A DNA stretch of 45,123 nucleotides from Bradyrhizobium semiaridum (GTDB lineage: Bacteria > Pseudomonadota > Alphaproteobacteria > Rhizobiales > Xanthobacteraceae): assembly GCF_020329505.1 (NCBI RefSeq), contig NZ_JAGKJJ010000038.1, positions 1 to 45,123 of the forward strand, written 5' to 3'. Below, piece after piece: positions 1 through 8,330 of this stretch. Numbering within the stretch: the stretch's first letter is position 1; each line of letters opens with the position of its first letter. The notes under the pieces are model-generated. The model had not been told where the DNA came from. It did no database searches and worked only from the letters and a program-made list of their open reading frames with translations. Position numbers and translations under genes: made by a program.

Positions 1-64
1 CGCCGCCGCGTTCGGTGTGCTCGGCTTCATCACCGACCTCGCGACGAAGACGGGATCGGAGTGA
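1..64 (+). CDS. C-terminal end of an unidentified protein (partial, cut by window edge)
   Basis: Codons in frame from base 2 encode about 20 residues ending at a TGA at 62-64 (...FGVLGFITDLATKTGSE). A hydrophobic stretch followed by a short polar tail resembles the last segment of an inner-membrane transport permease of the NitT/TauT ABC type, but 20 residues are too few to assign a family. A palindromic element that could end transcription follows immediately, and the next gene converges on it. Identity is not established. Confidence 0.4.
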   Translation, partial: AAAFGVLGFITDLATKTGSE

Positions 65-74
65 GTGGCACCGC

Positions 75-109
75 GTAGGATGGGTTTCGCTTCGCTCTGC
101 CCATCCTAC
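75..109. repeat. Palindromic intergenic element between convergent genes
   Basis: Arms GTAGGATGGG (75-84) and CCCATCCTAC (100-109) are perfectly complementary around a 15-base loop rich in TTCGCTTCGC. I recall this sequence as a common multi-copy palindrome in Bradyrhizobium. It sits between two convergent genes and overlaps the stop codon of the flavoprotein gene, so it may act as a bidirectional terminator, though there is no T-tract. Confidence 0.7.
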
Positions 110-1320
110 AGGTTCAACCACTTCAATGCGCCCTTCCCGGCCGCAGCGCCGGTCGCGAACGACGCCTGCAACAGATAGCCGCCGGTCGGCGCTTCCCAGT
201 CGAGCATCTCGCCGGCGGCAAAAGTGCCGGGCAGCTTGCGCAGCATGAAGTGATCGTCGAGTTCGTCGAAGCTGATCCCGCCCGCACTTGAGATCGCGCG
301 CGCGATCGGTGCGACACCGGTGATCCGGATTGGCACCGCGTTGATCAGACTGGCGAGATCGGCCGGCGACAGCGACGCCAGCGGCCGGCCTGTCGTCGCA
401 GCAACCTCCTGTAGCAGCCCGATGCCGACCGGTGAGAGCTGTGCAGCCTTGCGCAGGAAGTTGGAGACGGATTGCTTGCCGCGCGGCGCCGACAGGCGCG
501 CGGTGAGGTCCTGCTTGGCAAGATCGGGGCGCAGTGCCACCAGCAGCGTCGCCGTCCCGCCGGCCAGCACCGCCTCACGCAGTTCCGCAGACAATGCATA
601 GATCGCGCCGCCTTCGATGCCGGCGCGGGTAATGATCGCCTCGCCGCGCACAGTGTGCGACCCGATGGTCAGCGCGACACCCTTGAGCGGTTGGCCTTCG
701 AAGCGATCGCGGAACAGATCCGACCACGCGACCGTGAAGCCGGAATTGGCTGGCCATATCGATGCGATGGCGATTCCCTTTGCCGCGAGGGTCACCGTCC
801 ACGCACCATCGGAGCCGAGCCGCGGCCAGCTCGCGCCGCCGAGCGCAAGCACCGTGGCGCCGGCATCGACCACGCGCGGACCGTCCGGCGTTGCAAACAG
901 CAGACCGCCGGCTTCATCCCAGCCGAGCCAGCGGTGCCGGAACGCGAACTGCACGCCCGCAGCGCCGAGCCGCCGTAGCCAGGCTCGCAGCAATGGCGAT
1001 GCCTTGAAGGCCTCCGGAAACACCCGGCCGCTCGTGCCGACGAAGGTCGGCTGCCCGAGCGCCGCGCTCCAGTCGCGCAGCGCGGCCGGCGGGAACGCCT
1101 CGATCGCCGCTTTCAGATGCGGCATCGCCTCGCGATAGCGCGCGAGGAAATCCGGCAGCGGCTCGGAGTGGGTGAGATTGAGGCCGCCGCGACCGGCCAT
1201 CAGGAATTTGCGCCCGGCCGACGGCATCGCGTCGTAGACGGTGACGCGCGCTCCGCCTTGCGCCAGCACTTCCGCCGCCATCAGCCCGGCCGGACCGGCA
1301 CCGATGACGGCGGCTGTCAT
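106..1320 (-). CDS. TIGR03862/HI0933-like FAD-dependent flavoprotein
   Basis: A 404-residue flavoprotein. The N-terminus carries the FAD-binding dinucleotide motif GAGPAG (residues about 7-12), followed by an RxxxAGRGGLNLTHSE-like segment (motif AGRGGLNLTH) typical of the HI0933/YhiN flavoprotein family. The C-terminus has the family signature GEMLDWEAPTGGYLLQ, which closes over the flavin. It is probably a cytosolic oxidoreductase whose substrate is not known for the family. The open frame extends far upstream through the SDR gene, but the start at 1320 gives the normal length and places the FAD motif at the N-terminus. It lies 2 bases downstream of the SDR stop codon and is probably co-transcribed with it. 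Confidence 0.9.
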   Translation of the reverse strand: MTAAVIGAGPAGLMAAEVLAQGGARVTVYDAMPSAGRKFLMAGRGGLNLTHSEPLPDFLARYREAMPHLKAAIEAFPPAALRDWSAALGQPTFVGTSGRVFPEAFKASPLLRAWLRRLGAAGVQFAFRHRWLGWDEAGGLLFATPDGPRVVDAGATVLALGGASWPRLGSDGAWTVTLAAKGIAIASIWPANSGFTVAWSDLFRDRFEGQPLKGVALTIGSHTVRGEAIITRAGIEGGAIYALSAELREAVLAGGTATLLVALRPDLAKQDLTARLSAPRGKQSVSNFLRKAAQLSPVGIGLLQEVAATTGRPLASLSPADLASLINAVPIRITGVAPIARAISSAGGISFDELDDHFMLRKLPGTFAAGEMLDWEAPTGGYLLQASFATGAAAGKGALKWLNL

Positions 1321-1322
1321 GA

Positions 1323-2240
1323 TCAGAGCTTGATTCCGGCCCGCGCCGCCGCCTGCGCGACGTACTTCTGCGTCTGCTCGAACGCACCCTGCAGCGCCTT
1401 GGCGGTCGACATGTCGCCGATCGCAGCAAAGTTCGCCGCGATCGCGTCGGGAGTCCATTCGGACTGCGGCAGGTTGACGCCTTCGGTCTCCAGCACCTTG
1501 ATGACCGCAAACGAGCCGGCGCCGGCGCCCATGATGGTGCGGGTCGGAGCGTCTTCCGAGAGCAGGAATTCGACCGCCGGCGTAATCGCTTCCGGCTTCA
1601 TCAGTTGCAGCGCCTGCGGCGGCAGCAACTCCTCGGTCATGCGGGTCGCCGCCGTCGGCGAGATGGTGTTGACCTTGATGTTGTTCTTGCGGCCCTCTTC
1701 CGCCAGCACGTTCATCAGGCCGACCATGCCGGCCTTCGCGGCACCATAATTGGCCTGGCCGAAATTGCCGAACAGGCCGGATGACGAGGTCGTCAGCACG
1801 ATGCGGCCGTAGTTGCGCTCGCGCATGCCGGCCCACACCGCCTTGCAGCAGTAGAAGGTGCCGGTGAGATGCACGCCGAGCACCTTGTCCCAGTCGGCGA
1901 CCTCGAGTTTTGCGAACGACTTGTCGCGCAGGATGCCGGCATTGGCGCAGAGCAGATCGACACTGCCCCACTCCTTGGTGGCGCGCTCGACCATCGCGGT
2001 GACCTGCTCGAAATTCGAGACGTCGGCGCCGTCGGCCATCGCGGTGCCGCCGGCCTTGCGGATCTCCTCGACCACGGTCTCTGCCGGCGACAGCGAGCCG
2101 CCAGTGCCGTCGCGCGCACCGCCGAAATCATTGACCACGACCTTGGCGCCGCGGCTGGCCAGCCCGAGCGCATGCGCCCGCCCAAGACCATTGCCCGCGC
2201 CGGTGACGATAGCGACGCGTCCGTCAAACCTGATTGCCAT
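1323..2240 (-). CDS. Short-chain dehydrogenase, 17beta-HSD4 (MFE-2)-like
   Basis: A 305-residue SDR. Visible signatures are the NAD(P)-binding glycine motif TGAGNGLG (residues about 14-21), the CANAG motif, and the catalytic Ser...YGAAK block. The segment VVVNDFGGARDGTGGS after the Rossmann entry is characteristic of the (3R)-hydroxyacyl-CoA dehydrogenase domain of multifunctional enzyme type 2, so oxidation of a 3-hydroxyacyl-CoA is the best guess. The C-terminus is about 50 residues longer than in a minimal SDR, as in that subgroup. The ATG at 2240 was chosen because it starts directly at the dehydrogenase domain (MAIRFDGRVAIVTG). A MaoC hydratase and an acyl-CoA synthetase lie close by on the same strand, consistent with acyl-CoA metabolism. 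Confidence 0.9.
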   Translation of the reverse strand: MAIRFDGRVAIVTGAGNGLGRAHALGLASRGAKVVVNDFGGARDGTGGSLSPAETVVEEIRKAGGTAMADGADVSNFEQVTAMVERATKEWGSVDLLCANAGILRDKSFAKLEVADWDKVLGVHLTGTFYCCKAVWAGMRERNYGRIVLTTSSSGLFGNFGQANYGAAKAGMVGLMNVLAEEGRKNNIKVNTISPTAATRMTEELLPPQALQLMKPEAITPAVEFLLSEDAPTRTIMGAGAGSFAVIKVLETEGVNLPQSEWTPDAIAANFAAIGDMSTAKALQGAFEQTQKYVAQAAARAGIKL

Positions 2241-2258
2241 TTGCAAGTCCTGCTTCTT

Positions 2259-2408
2259 CACCTTCTCCCCCTGTGGGAAAAGGTGGCGCGCGTTAGCGCG
2301 CCGGATGAGGGGTTCTCTCCACAGATGAGCACGCGGAGAGATACCCCTCACCCGGCTTCATCTCGCTCCGCTCGATGTCGCGACCCTCTCCCACAAGGGG
2401 AGAGGGTG
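2259..2408. repeat. Mosaic of palindromic intergenic repeats
   Basis: This stretch holds at least three stem-forming palindromes: CACCTT...AAGGTG (2259-2285), GGCGCG...CGCGCC (2285-2302) and ACCCTCTCCC/GGGGAGAGGGT (2383-2407). The motif CTCCCACAAGGGGAGAG is one I recall as abundant between genes in Bradyrhizobium and relatives. It lies upstream of the SDR gene and is probably a non-coding repeat rather than a gene-specific regulator. Confidence 0.7.
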
Positions 2409-2457
2409 CACCGCCCGAGCGGCATGAAGAGGTTGGTGACTTTTGAGCAGCGATAAA

Positions 2458-2478
2458 TGGCCGGGTCAAGCCCGGCCA
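2458..2478. terminator. GC-rich hairpin downstream of the 48-residue ORF
   Basis: TGGCCGGG (2458-2465) pairs perfectly with CCCGGCCA (2471-2478) around a five-base loop. It lies 19 bases beyond the stop of the minus-strand small gene and may end its transcript. The same hairpin type is common in Bradyrhizobium intergenic DNA, so it may also be just a repeat. Confidence 0.45.
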
Positions 2479-2497
2479 TGACTGCCGCGGGAGACGG

Positions 2498-2644
2498 TTA
2501 GACGGACGGGGCCATCGATCCGCACGGCTTCAGGCTCTTGATCAGGTGCCCGTTCCAGCATTCATGATGCTCCTGAGCGTAGCTGATCAGGCCGATCACA
2601 ATCAAGGCGACCACAACAAGTCCGGCGACGATGTTCTGCACCAT
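2498..2644 (-). CDS. Small single-pass membrane protein (48 aa)
   Basis: A short open frame encoding 48 residues: an N-terminal hydrophobic helix (MVQNIVAGLVVVALIVIGLI, residues 1-20), then a short soluble tail with two cysteines (in EHHECWNG and KPCGS). A good ribosome binding site, AGGGAG, lies 8 bases before the ATG. The transmembrane segment, the ribosome site and a hairpin after the stop support a real gene. Function is unknown. The two cysteines in the tail could form a disulfide or bind a metal, but this is only inference. Confidence 0.55.
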   Translation of the reverse strand: MVQNIVAGLVVVALIVIGLISYAQEHHECWNGHLIKSLKPCGSMAPSV

Positions 2645-2929
2645 GGCTGCCACTCCCTGGACCCGCACCGCCTAAAGCAGGGATGATGGACACCGGAGAT
2701 CGCCGCCGTCAATGCGCCATGTGGGCAAATGCACCGCACCATCGGATCAAGGAGACCCCTGCCCCGCGAGCGGGACAGCCGGCGCAGCCGTTGCTCAATC
2801 GCGTTGCCTGATCCTTCAGAGTGACGGGAAGGTTTGCTCAACTTGCTCGGTGTCATCGCCCGGTCCATGTGCGCAATGCGCACAGGCCGGGCGAGGACAG
2901 CGGTGGGTGGGACAAAGCTTCACATCCTC

Positions 2930-3409
2930 TCAGGAGAAATAGATCAGGCCGAGCCAGTCGGCGACCAAAGCGGGCTTCTCCTCGCCCTCGATCTCGACCG
3001 TGACGTTGGTGCGCGACAGCAGTTCCTTCGGCTTGCGCAGCGTGGCTTCGGCCAGCACGAAGCGGCCGCGCACGCGTTTGCCGGAGCGGACCGGCGAGAT
3101 GAAACGCAGCTTGTCGAAACCGTAATTGACGCCCATCGCGGTGCCTTCGAGCACCGGCATCACCTCGTAGGACATGATCGACATCAGCGACATCGTGAGG
3201 AAGCCGTGGGCGATCGTGGTGCCGAAGGCGGTCTCCTTCCTGGCGCGCTCGGGATCGACATGGATGAACTGGTGATCCTCGATCACGTCGGCATAGGTGT
3301 CGATGCGGCCCTGATCCAGCAGGTGCCATGAGGACACGCCGATCTCCTTGCCGACCATGCCCTGATAGGTAGCAAAGGACACCGGCGGCTTCTTCCAGAC
3401 TTCGTTCAT
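2930..3409 (-). CDS. MaoC-like (R)-specific enoyl-CoA hydratase family protein
   Basis: A 159-residue single hot-dog-fold protein. The hydratase-2 signature is present: DHQFIHVDPERA followed by FGTTIAHGFLTMSL, which supplies the Asp/His catalytic pair. Such proteins hydrate trans-2-enoyl-CoA to (R)-3-hydroxyacyl-CoA, although the substrate cannot be read from the sequence. The ATG at 3409 lies 4 bases after the stop of the acyl-CoA synthetase frame, so the two are co-transcribed. The nearby SDR could act next by oxidising the hydroxyacyl-CoA, which is inference from position. Confidence 0.9.
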   Translation of the reverse strand: MNEVWKKPPVSFATYQGMVGKEIGVSSWHLLDQGRIDTYADVIEDHQFIHVDPERARKETAFGTTIAHGFLTMSLMSIMSYEVMPVLEGTAMGVNYGFDKLRFISPVRSGKRVRGRFVLAEATLRKPKELLSRTNVTVEIEGEEKPALVADWLGLIYFS

Positions 3410-3413
3410 TTCG

Positions 3414-5040
3414 CTAGCTCTCCGATCCGGCAGCCCGCACCTTCTGCAGCTCCGGAAATTCTTCCTCGCGGAACTCGGCTCCGCGCAACGCGTCCCCGCG
3501 ATTATCGTCATGTTCGAGCCGGCGCAACTGCACGCGGCGGATTTTTCCCGAGATCGTCTTGGGCAGCTCGGTGACCAGCTCGAGCTTGCGGATACGCTTG
3601 AACGGCGCAAGGCGGGTGTGCAGATGCCTGAAGATCGACAACGCCGTCTCCGGCGTGCGCTCGACGCCGGCGACCAGCAGCACATAGGCCTTCGGGATCG
3701 CGAGCCGGATCGGGTCCGGGCTCGGCACGACCGCGGCCTCGGCAACGGCGCCGTGCTCGAGCAGCACGCTCTCCAGCTCGAACGGCGAGATCCGGTAGTC
3801 GGAGGATTTGAACACGTCATCGGTGCGGCCGACGAAGGTGAGATAGCCCTCCTCGTCGGTGAACACGACGTCGCCGCTGCGATAGATCTCGCCATCGGCG
3901 CCGCCGAGCTTGCCGTCGTCGCTCTGATAGCCCTGCATCAGGCCAGCCGGCCTGTCGGCGCCGAGCAGCAGCGTCACCTCGCCTTCGCGCGCGGCATAGC
4001 CGTCATTGTCGGTCACCTGCACGCGATAGCCCGGCAGCGGCCGGCCCATCGAGCCGACCTTGACCTTCTGCCCCGGCGAATTGCCGGCGAGCGCCGTGGT
4101 CTCGGTCTGGCCGTAGCCATCGCGGATGGTCAGGCCCCAGGCCGCCTGCACCTGGTCGATCACTTCAGGATTGAGCGGCTCGCCGGCGCCGCAGACCTCA
4201 CGCAGGCTCACCTTGAAGCTCGCGAGCTGCTCCTGGATGAACAGCCGCCACACCATTCCATGGCGCGAAGAAGCAGCTCCAGGCATGCTTGGCCCAGCCG
4301 GGCGAGGAGATGTTGAGATGGATGTCGCCCGGCTGCAGCCCGATCCAGTACATGGTCGAGAGGTGGCCGACTGGATAGCTGCGCTGGCTGTGCCGCACCA
4401 GTTTTGGCTTTGCGGTGGTGCCCGAAGTGAAATAGAGCAGCATCGGATCGTCGGCATTGGTCGGCCCGTCAGGCGTGAACGCCTCGCCCGCCGTCGCCGC
4501 ATCCTCGAATGGCAGCCAGCCGTCGTGCGCCTGCGTGGCGCCGACCACGATGCGCACCAGTTTTTCGCTGCCGAGGCCGGCGAACTTGGCGACCTGGTCC
4601 TGCGTGGCCACCACCGCCCTCGCCCGCCCGCGCTCCAGCCGGTCACGCAATTCGTCCGGGGTCAGCAGCGTGGTCGCGGGGATCACGACGACGCCGAGCT
4701 TCATCGCCGCCAGCATGGTCTCCCACAACGGCACGACGTTGCCGAGCAGCAGCAGCAGATGATCGCCGCGCTTCAGCCCCTGTGCGCGCAGGAAGTTTGC
4801 GACCTGGTTGGAGCGGCGCGACAACTCCGCGAAGGAGAGTTTCGTCTCGTTGCCGCTGGCGGCATCGACGATCCACAGCGCCGCGCGGTCGCGGCTGTCA
4901 GGAGCCTTCGCCAGCTCGTCGAACCAGTCCAGCGCCCAGTTGAACGGCACCGGATCCGGCCAGCGAAAATCCCTCACCGCGGTGTCGTAGTCGGTGCGGT
5001 GCTTGAGCAGAAAGGCGCGTGCGTCCTGGAATGTGGTCAT
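3414..5040 (-). pseudogene. Acyl-CoA synthetase (AMP-binding), disrupted by internal deletion and frameshift
   Basis: Two overlapping frames encode halves of one ANL-superfamily acyl-CoA synthetase. The N-terminal frame (start ATG 5040) carries the ATP-binding motif YFTSGTTAKPKLV and runs to KHAWSCFFAPWN, after which it turns to nonsense and stops at about 4198. The C-terminal half resumes in another frame at about 4254 (VWRLFIQE...) with YGQTET, the RSGDVV...GRTDDV block and the catalytic lysine region KTISGKIRR, ending at 3414. The halves give about 262 and 280 residues. Relatives have roughly 35 more residues at the junction, containing the FDA...GVTTLCAPPT segment, so about 104 bp appear to be missing. 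The enzyme is probably inactive. An assembly collapse is the alternative. It would otherwise have activated a carboxylic acid for the MaoC and SDR enzymes. Confidence 0.85.
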
Positions 5041-5072
5041 CTTCTTCCGAGCCCGTCGAATTTGCGTTCAAC

Positions 5073-5161
5073 GTAGCCCGGATGGAGCGAAGCGCAATCC
5101 GGGGCCGGTCGCGCCGAATGACGAAGTCGTCCCGGATTTCGCTTCGCTCCATCCGGGCTAC
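5073..5161. repeat. Long inverted-repeat intergenic element
   Basis: The segment GTAGCCCGGATGGAGCGAAG... (5073-5103) is almost perfectly complementary to 5131-5161, giving a stem of about 31 bp around a 27-base loop. The motif GTAGCCCGGATGGAGCGAAG is one I recall as a multi-copy palindromic repeat of Bradyrhizobium. It fills the gap between the broken synthetase and mmsB, both on the minus strand, and may attenuate read-through between them. Confidence 0.8.
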
Positions 5162-5172
5162 GAGCGAAGCGG

Positions 5173-6060
5173 CTATTTCCCAGCGAGTCCCCGAACGTGC
5201 TGGATAATTCCGGAAAAGTCGACCCCGCCGTGTCCCGACGCATCGAAGGTCTTATAGAGCTCCTGCGCGTGCCTGCCGAGCGGCGTCACCGCGCCGGCGG
5301 CGTTGGCGGCATCCTGCGCCAGCGTCAGGTCCTTCACCATCAGGCTGGAAGCGAAGCCCGGCTTGTAGCCGTTGTTGGCCGGCGAGGTCGGCACCGGGCC
5401 TGGAACCGGACAATAGGTCGTGAGCGACCAGCACTGCCCTGACGAGGTCGAGGCGACGTCGAACAGCGCCTGGTGCGACAGGCCGAGTTTCTCGGCAAGC
5501 ACGAAGGCCTCGCCGACCGCGATCATCGAAATGCCGAGGATCATGTTGTTGCAGATCTTGGCCGCCTGCCCGGCGCCGCCGGCGCCGCAATGCACGATCT
5601 TCTTGCCCATGTTGGCGAGCACCGGCTGCGCCGCCGCGAACGCCTTGTCCTCGCCGCCGCACATGAAGGTCAGCGTCGCGCCCTTGGCCCCTCCCGTGCC
5701 GCCGGAAACCGGCGCGTCGACCGAGGCCATGCCGTGCTTGGCGGCCAGCGCATGCGCCTCTTTGGCGCTCTCGACATCGATGGTGGAGCAATCGATGATC
5801 AGCGTGCCCTTGGCCATGTGCGGGATGATCTCGTTCCACACGCCGAGCACATGCTTGCCGGCCGGCAGCATGGTGATGACGACATCGGCGCCCTTCACCG
5901 CACCGGCCCCGCTTTCGGCGATCGCGGCACCGTCGCTTTTGGCTTGATCGCGCGAAGCGGCGACCAGATCGAACGCGGTCACCTTGTGGCCGGCCTTGAC
6001 CAGATTGGCCGCCATCGGCCCGCCCATATTGCCGAGCCCGATGAATGCGACTGCTGCCAT
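5173..6060 (-). CDS. mmsB: 3-hydroxyisobutyrate dehydrogenase
   Basis: A 295-residue beta-hydroxyacid dehydrogenase that oxidises 3-hydroxyisobutyrate to methylmalonate semialdehyde in valine breakdown. The Rossmann motif GLGNMGGPMA is at residues 8-17, the substrate-binding signature DAPVSGGTGGAK at 115-126, and the catalytic lysine is K168 in GQAAKICNNM. Length is typical. It is the last gene of a minus-strand operon running mmsA, acyl-CoA dehydrogenase, hydrolase, mmsB, with 24 bases separating it from the hydrolase gene. Its product is the substrate of MmsA from the same operon. Confidence 0.95.
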   Translation of the reverse strand: MAAVAFIGLGNMGGPMAANLVKAGHKVTAFDLVAASRDQAKSDGAAIAESGAGAVKGADVVITMLPAGKHVLGVWNEIIPHMAKGTLIIDCSTIDVESAKEAHALAAKHGMASVDAPVSGGTGGAKGATLTFMCGGEDKAFAAAQPVLANMGKKIVHCGAGGAGQAAKICNNMILGISMIAVGEAFVLAEKLGLSHQALFDVASTSSGQCWSLTTYCPVPGPVPTSPANNGYKPGFASSLMVKDLTLAQDAANAAGAVTPLGRHAQELYKTFDASGHGGVDFSGIIQHVRGLAGK

Positions 6061-6084
6061 GACGCTTCTCCCCTTGCGACGTTT

Positions 6085-7167
6085 CTATTTGCGATTCGGA
6101 AACTTCAATTCGTCTGCGCCGATCTCGGCGAAGTAAGGCGCGACCATCTCCGGCGTCACGCCCTTGATCCGGTCGGGCGACCATTTCGGACTACGGTCCT
6201 TGTCGATTACAGCGGCGCGCACGCCCTCGCGGAAATCGTCGCTTGCGAACACTTCCAGCGCGGCGCGATACTCGCGCACCAGACACTCCTCAAGCGTCTC
6301 GGCCGCGCGCGCCAGCCGCAGCAGTTTGAGCGTCACCACCATGCCGCGCGGCGACTTCTCACTGAGCGTCTTCAAGGTCGCCTGCGCCATGTCGGAGCCG
6401 TCGGCCTTCAGCGCTGCGACGATATCCTCCATCCGATCATGCGCGAACCAGCTATCGATCTTGGCCTGCATCGCCGCCACCGGACCGGCGGTCTCGCCGG
6501 TCGCAAACCCCGCGATCAGCCGGTCGATCTCGGCGGAGCTCGTGCCGCGGGCGACCTTGGTCAGCGCCTCGCGCAGCGCCGGCAGCTTTGCGCTCGGCAC
6601 CACGGCGTCAGCGAACTTCGCGTAGATCGCATCGGGGCCGTTCATGGTGGTGCCGGTCAGCCCGAAATAGGTGCCGATCTCGCCCGGCGAGCGCGACAGC
6701 AAGTAGGTGCCGCCGACATCGGGGAAGAAGCCGAGGCCGACTTCCGGCATCGCGAGTTTGGTCTTCTCCGTCACGACGCGGTGCCGGCTATGGGCTGACA
6801 GCCCGACGCCGCCGCCCATCACGATGCCGTCCATGAACGCGACATAGGGTTTTGGAAACTTCTTGATCCGCGCGTTGAGGATGTACTCGTCGCGCCACAG
6901 GATCTTGCCGAGATCGCCCTTGATCTTCGAGCTCTCCCAGAGCGCGCGGATGTCGCCGCCGGCGCACAGGCCGCGCTCGCCGGCGCCTTCCAGCACGATG
7001 ACGGCGACCTCGGGATCGGCTTCGAACGCGTCGAGCGCGCGGTCGATGTCGTGGAACATCTCCAGCGTCACGGCATTGATCGCCTTCGGCCGGTTCAGGC
7101 GGATGATGCCGGCCGTCCCCTCCTTGCGCGCGATCAGGTCGCCATCGGCCATCGTTGCGTCACTCAT
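6085..7167 (-). CDS. 3-hydroxyisobutyryl-CoA hydrolase (crotonase superfamily)
   Basis: A 360-residue crotonase-fold protein. The oxyanion-hole segments are GLCAGGDIRAL and GIVMGGGVGLSAHSRHRVV, and the acid region MPEVGLGFFPDVGGTYLLSR is characteristic of HIBYL-CoA hydrolases, as is the length of about 350-360 residues against about 260 for hydratases. It would cleave 3-hydroxyisobutyryl-CoA to free 3-hydroxyisobutyrate for MmsB. Its start codon overlaps the stop of the upstream acyl-CoA dehydrogenase (ATGA, 7164-7167), so translation is probably coupled. A hydratase for methacrylyl-CoA is not evident in this operon and presumably comes from elsewhere. Confidence 0.92.
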   Translation of the reverse strand: MSDATMADGDLIARKEGTAGIIRLNRPKAINAVTLEMFHDIDRALDAFEADPEVAVIVLEGAGERGLCAGGDIRALWESSKIKGDLGKILWRDEYILNARIKKFPKPYVAFMDGIVMGGGVGLSAHSRHRVVTEKTKLAMPEVGLGFFPDVGGTYLLSRSPGEIGTYFGLTGTTMNGPDAIYAKFADAVVPSAKLPALREALTKVARGTSSAEIDRLIAGFATGETAGPVAAMQAKIDSWFAHDRMEDIVAALKADGSDMAQATLKTLSEKSPRGMVVTLKLLRLARAAETLEECLVREYRAALEVFASDDFREGVRAAVIDKDRSPKWSPDRIKGVTPEMVAPYFAEIGADELKFPNRK

Positions 7168-8309
7168 CGTGCGCCCTCGATCAACTTGCGCGACACGATC
7201 AGCCGCATGATTTCATTGGTGCCTTCGAGGATCTGATGCACGCGCAGATCGCGCACGATCTTCTCGATGCCGTATTCGCTGAGGTAGCCATAGCCGCCGT
7301 GCAGCTGCAGTGCCTGGTTGGCGACCTCGAATCCGACATCGGTGCCGAAGCGTTTGGCCATTGCGCACAGCATCGAGGCGTCAGGGTCCTTGCGGTCGAG
7401 CGCGGCAGCGGCGCGCCACAGGAAGGTGCGCGCGGCCTCGAGCTCGGTCGCCATGTCGGCGATCTTGAACTGCAGCGCCTGGAATTCGTCGAGGCGCTTT
7501 CCAAAGGCCTTGCGGTCCTTCATGTAGGCCAAGGCCTTGTCGAGTGCTGCCTGCGCGCCGCCGAGCGAGCAGGCCGCGATGTTGAGCCGGCCGCCGTCGA
7601 GGCCTGCCATCGCGATCTTGAAGCCGATCCCCTCCTCGCCGAGCCGATTCTCGACCGGCACCCGGGCGTTCTCGAACATCACGGCGCGGGTCGGCTGCGC
7701 ATTCCAGCCCATCTTGCGCTCGTTGGCGCCGAACGAGACGCCCGGAGTCTTGCCGTCGATGACCAGCGTCGAGACGCCGCCCGGACCGTCGCCGCCGGTG
7801 CGCACCATTGCGACCAGGAGATCGGTGTCGCCGGCGCCGGAGATAAACTGCTTCTGGCCGTTGAGCACGTAATAATCGCCGTCGCGCACCGCGCGGGTGC
7901 GCAGCGCCGCCGCGTCCGAGCCGGCGCCCGGCTCGGTCAGGCAGTAGCTCGCCAAGAGCTCCATGGTGCAGAGCTTTGGCAGCCATTTGTGGCGCTGGGT
8001 GTCGTTGCCATAGGCATCGATCATCCACGACGACATGTTGTGGATCGAGATGAAGGCCGACGTGGTCGGGCAGCCCGTGGCCAGCGCCTCGAAGATCAGC
8101 GCCGCGTCGAACCGCGTCATCGCCGAGCCGCCGACGTCGTCCTTGATGTAGATGCCGCCGATGCCGAGGTGTGCTGCCTCACGCATCACGTCGACGGGAA
8201 AGTGCTTCTCTTCATCCCAGCGAAGCGCGTGCGGCGCGATTTTCTCCGCCGCAAACGCCCGCGCCATGTCGCGAATGGCGATCTGGTCCTCGTTGAGAGC
8301 GAACTGCAT
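7164..8309 (-). CDS. Isobutyryl-CoA dehydrogenase (acyl-CoA dehydrogenase family)
   Basis: A 381-residue flavin-dependent acyl-CoA dehydrogenase. It has the signatures CLTEPGAGSDAAAL and QLHGGYGYLSEYGIEKIVRD, and the catalytic base is probably E362 in QILEGTNEIMR, a position shared with isobutyryl- and short-chain dehydrogenases. By context it oxidises isobutyryl-CoA to methacrylyl-CoA in valine catabolism, passing electrons to ETF. An in-frame start exists at 8330, but the ATG at 8309 was preferred because GAGAGG lies 6 bases upstream and the protein then begins MQFALNEDQ, as relatives do. It sits between mmsA and the hydrolase gene. Confidence 0.92.
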   Translation of the reverse strand: MQFALNEDQIAIRDMARAFAAEKIAPHALRWDEEKHFPVDVMREAAHLGIGGIYIKDDVGGSAMTRFDAALIFEALATGCPTTSAFISIHNMSSWMIDAYGNDTQRHKWLPKLCTMELLASYCLTEPGAGSDAAALRTRAVRDGDYYVLNGQKQFISGAGDTDLLVAMVRTGGDGPGGVSTLVIDGKTPGVSFGANERKMGWNAQPTRAVMFENARVPVENRLGEEGIGFKIAMAGLDGGRLNIAACSLGGAQAALDKALAYMKDRKAFGKRLDEFQALQFKIADMATELEAARTFLWRAAAALDRKDPDASMLCAMAKRFGTDVGFEVANQALQLHGGYGYLSEYGIEKIVRDLRVHQILEGTNEIMRLIVSRKLIEGAR

Positions 8310-8330
8310 GCTTCGCCTCTCAGGACACAA

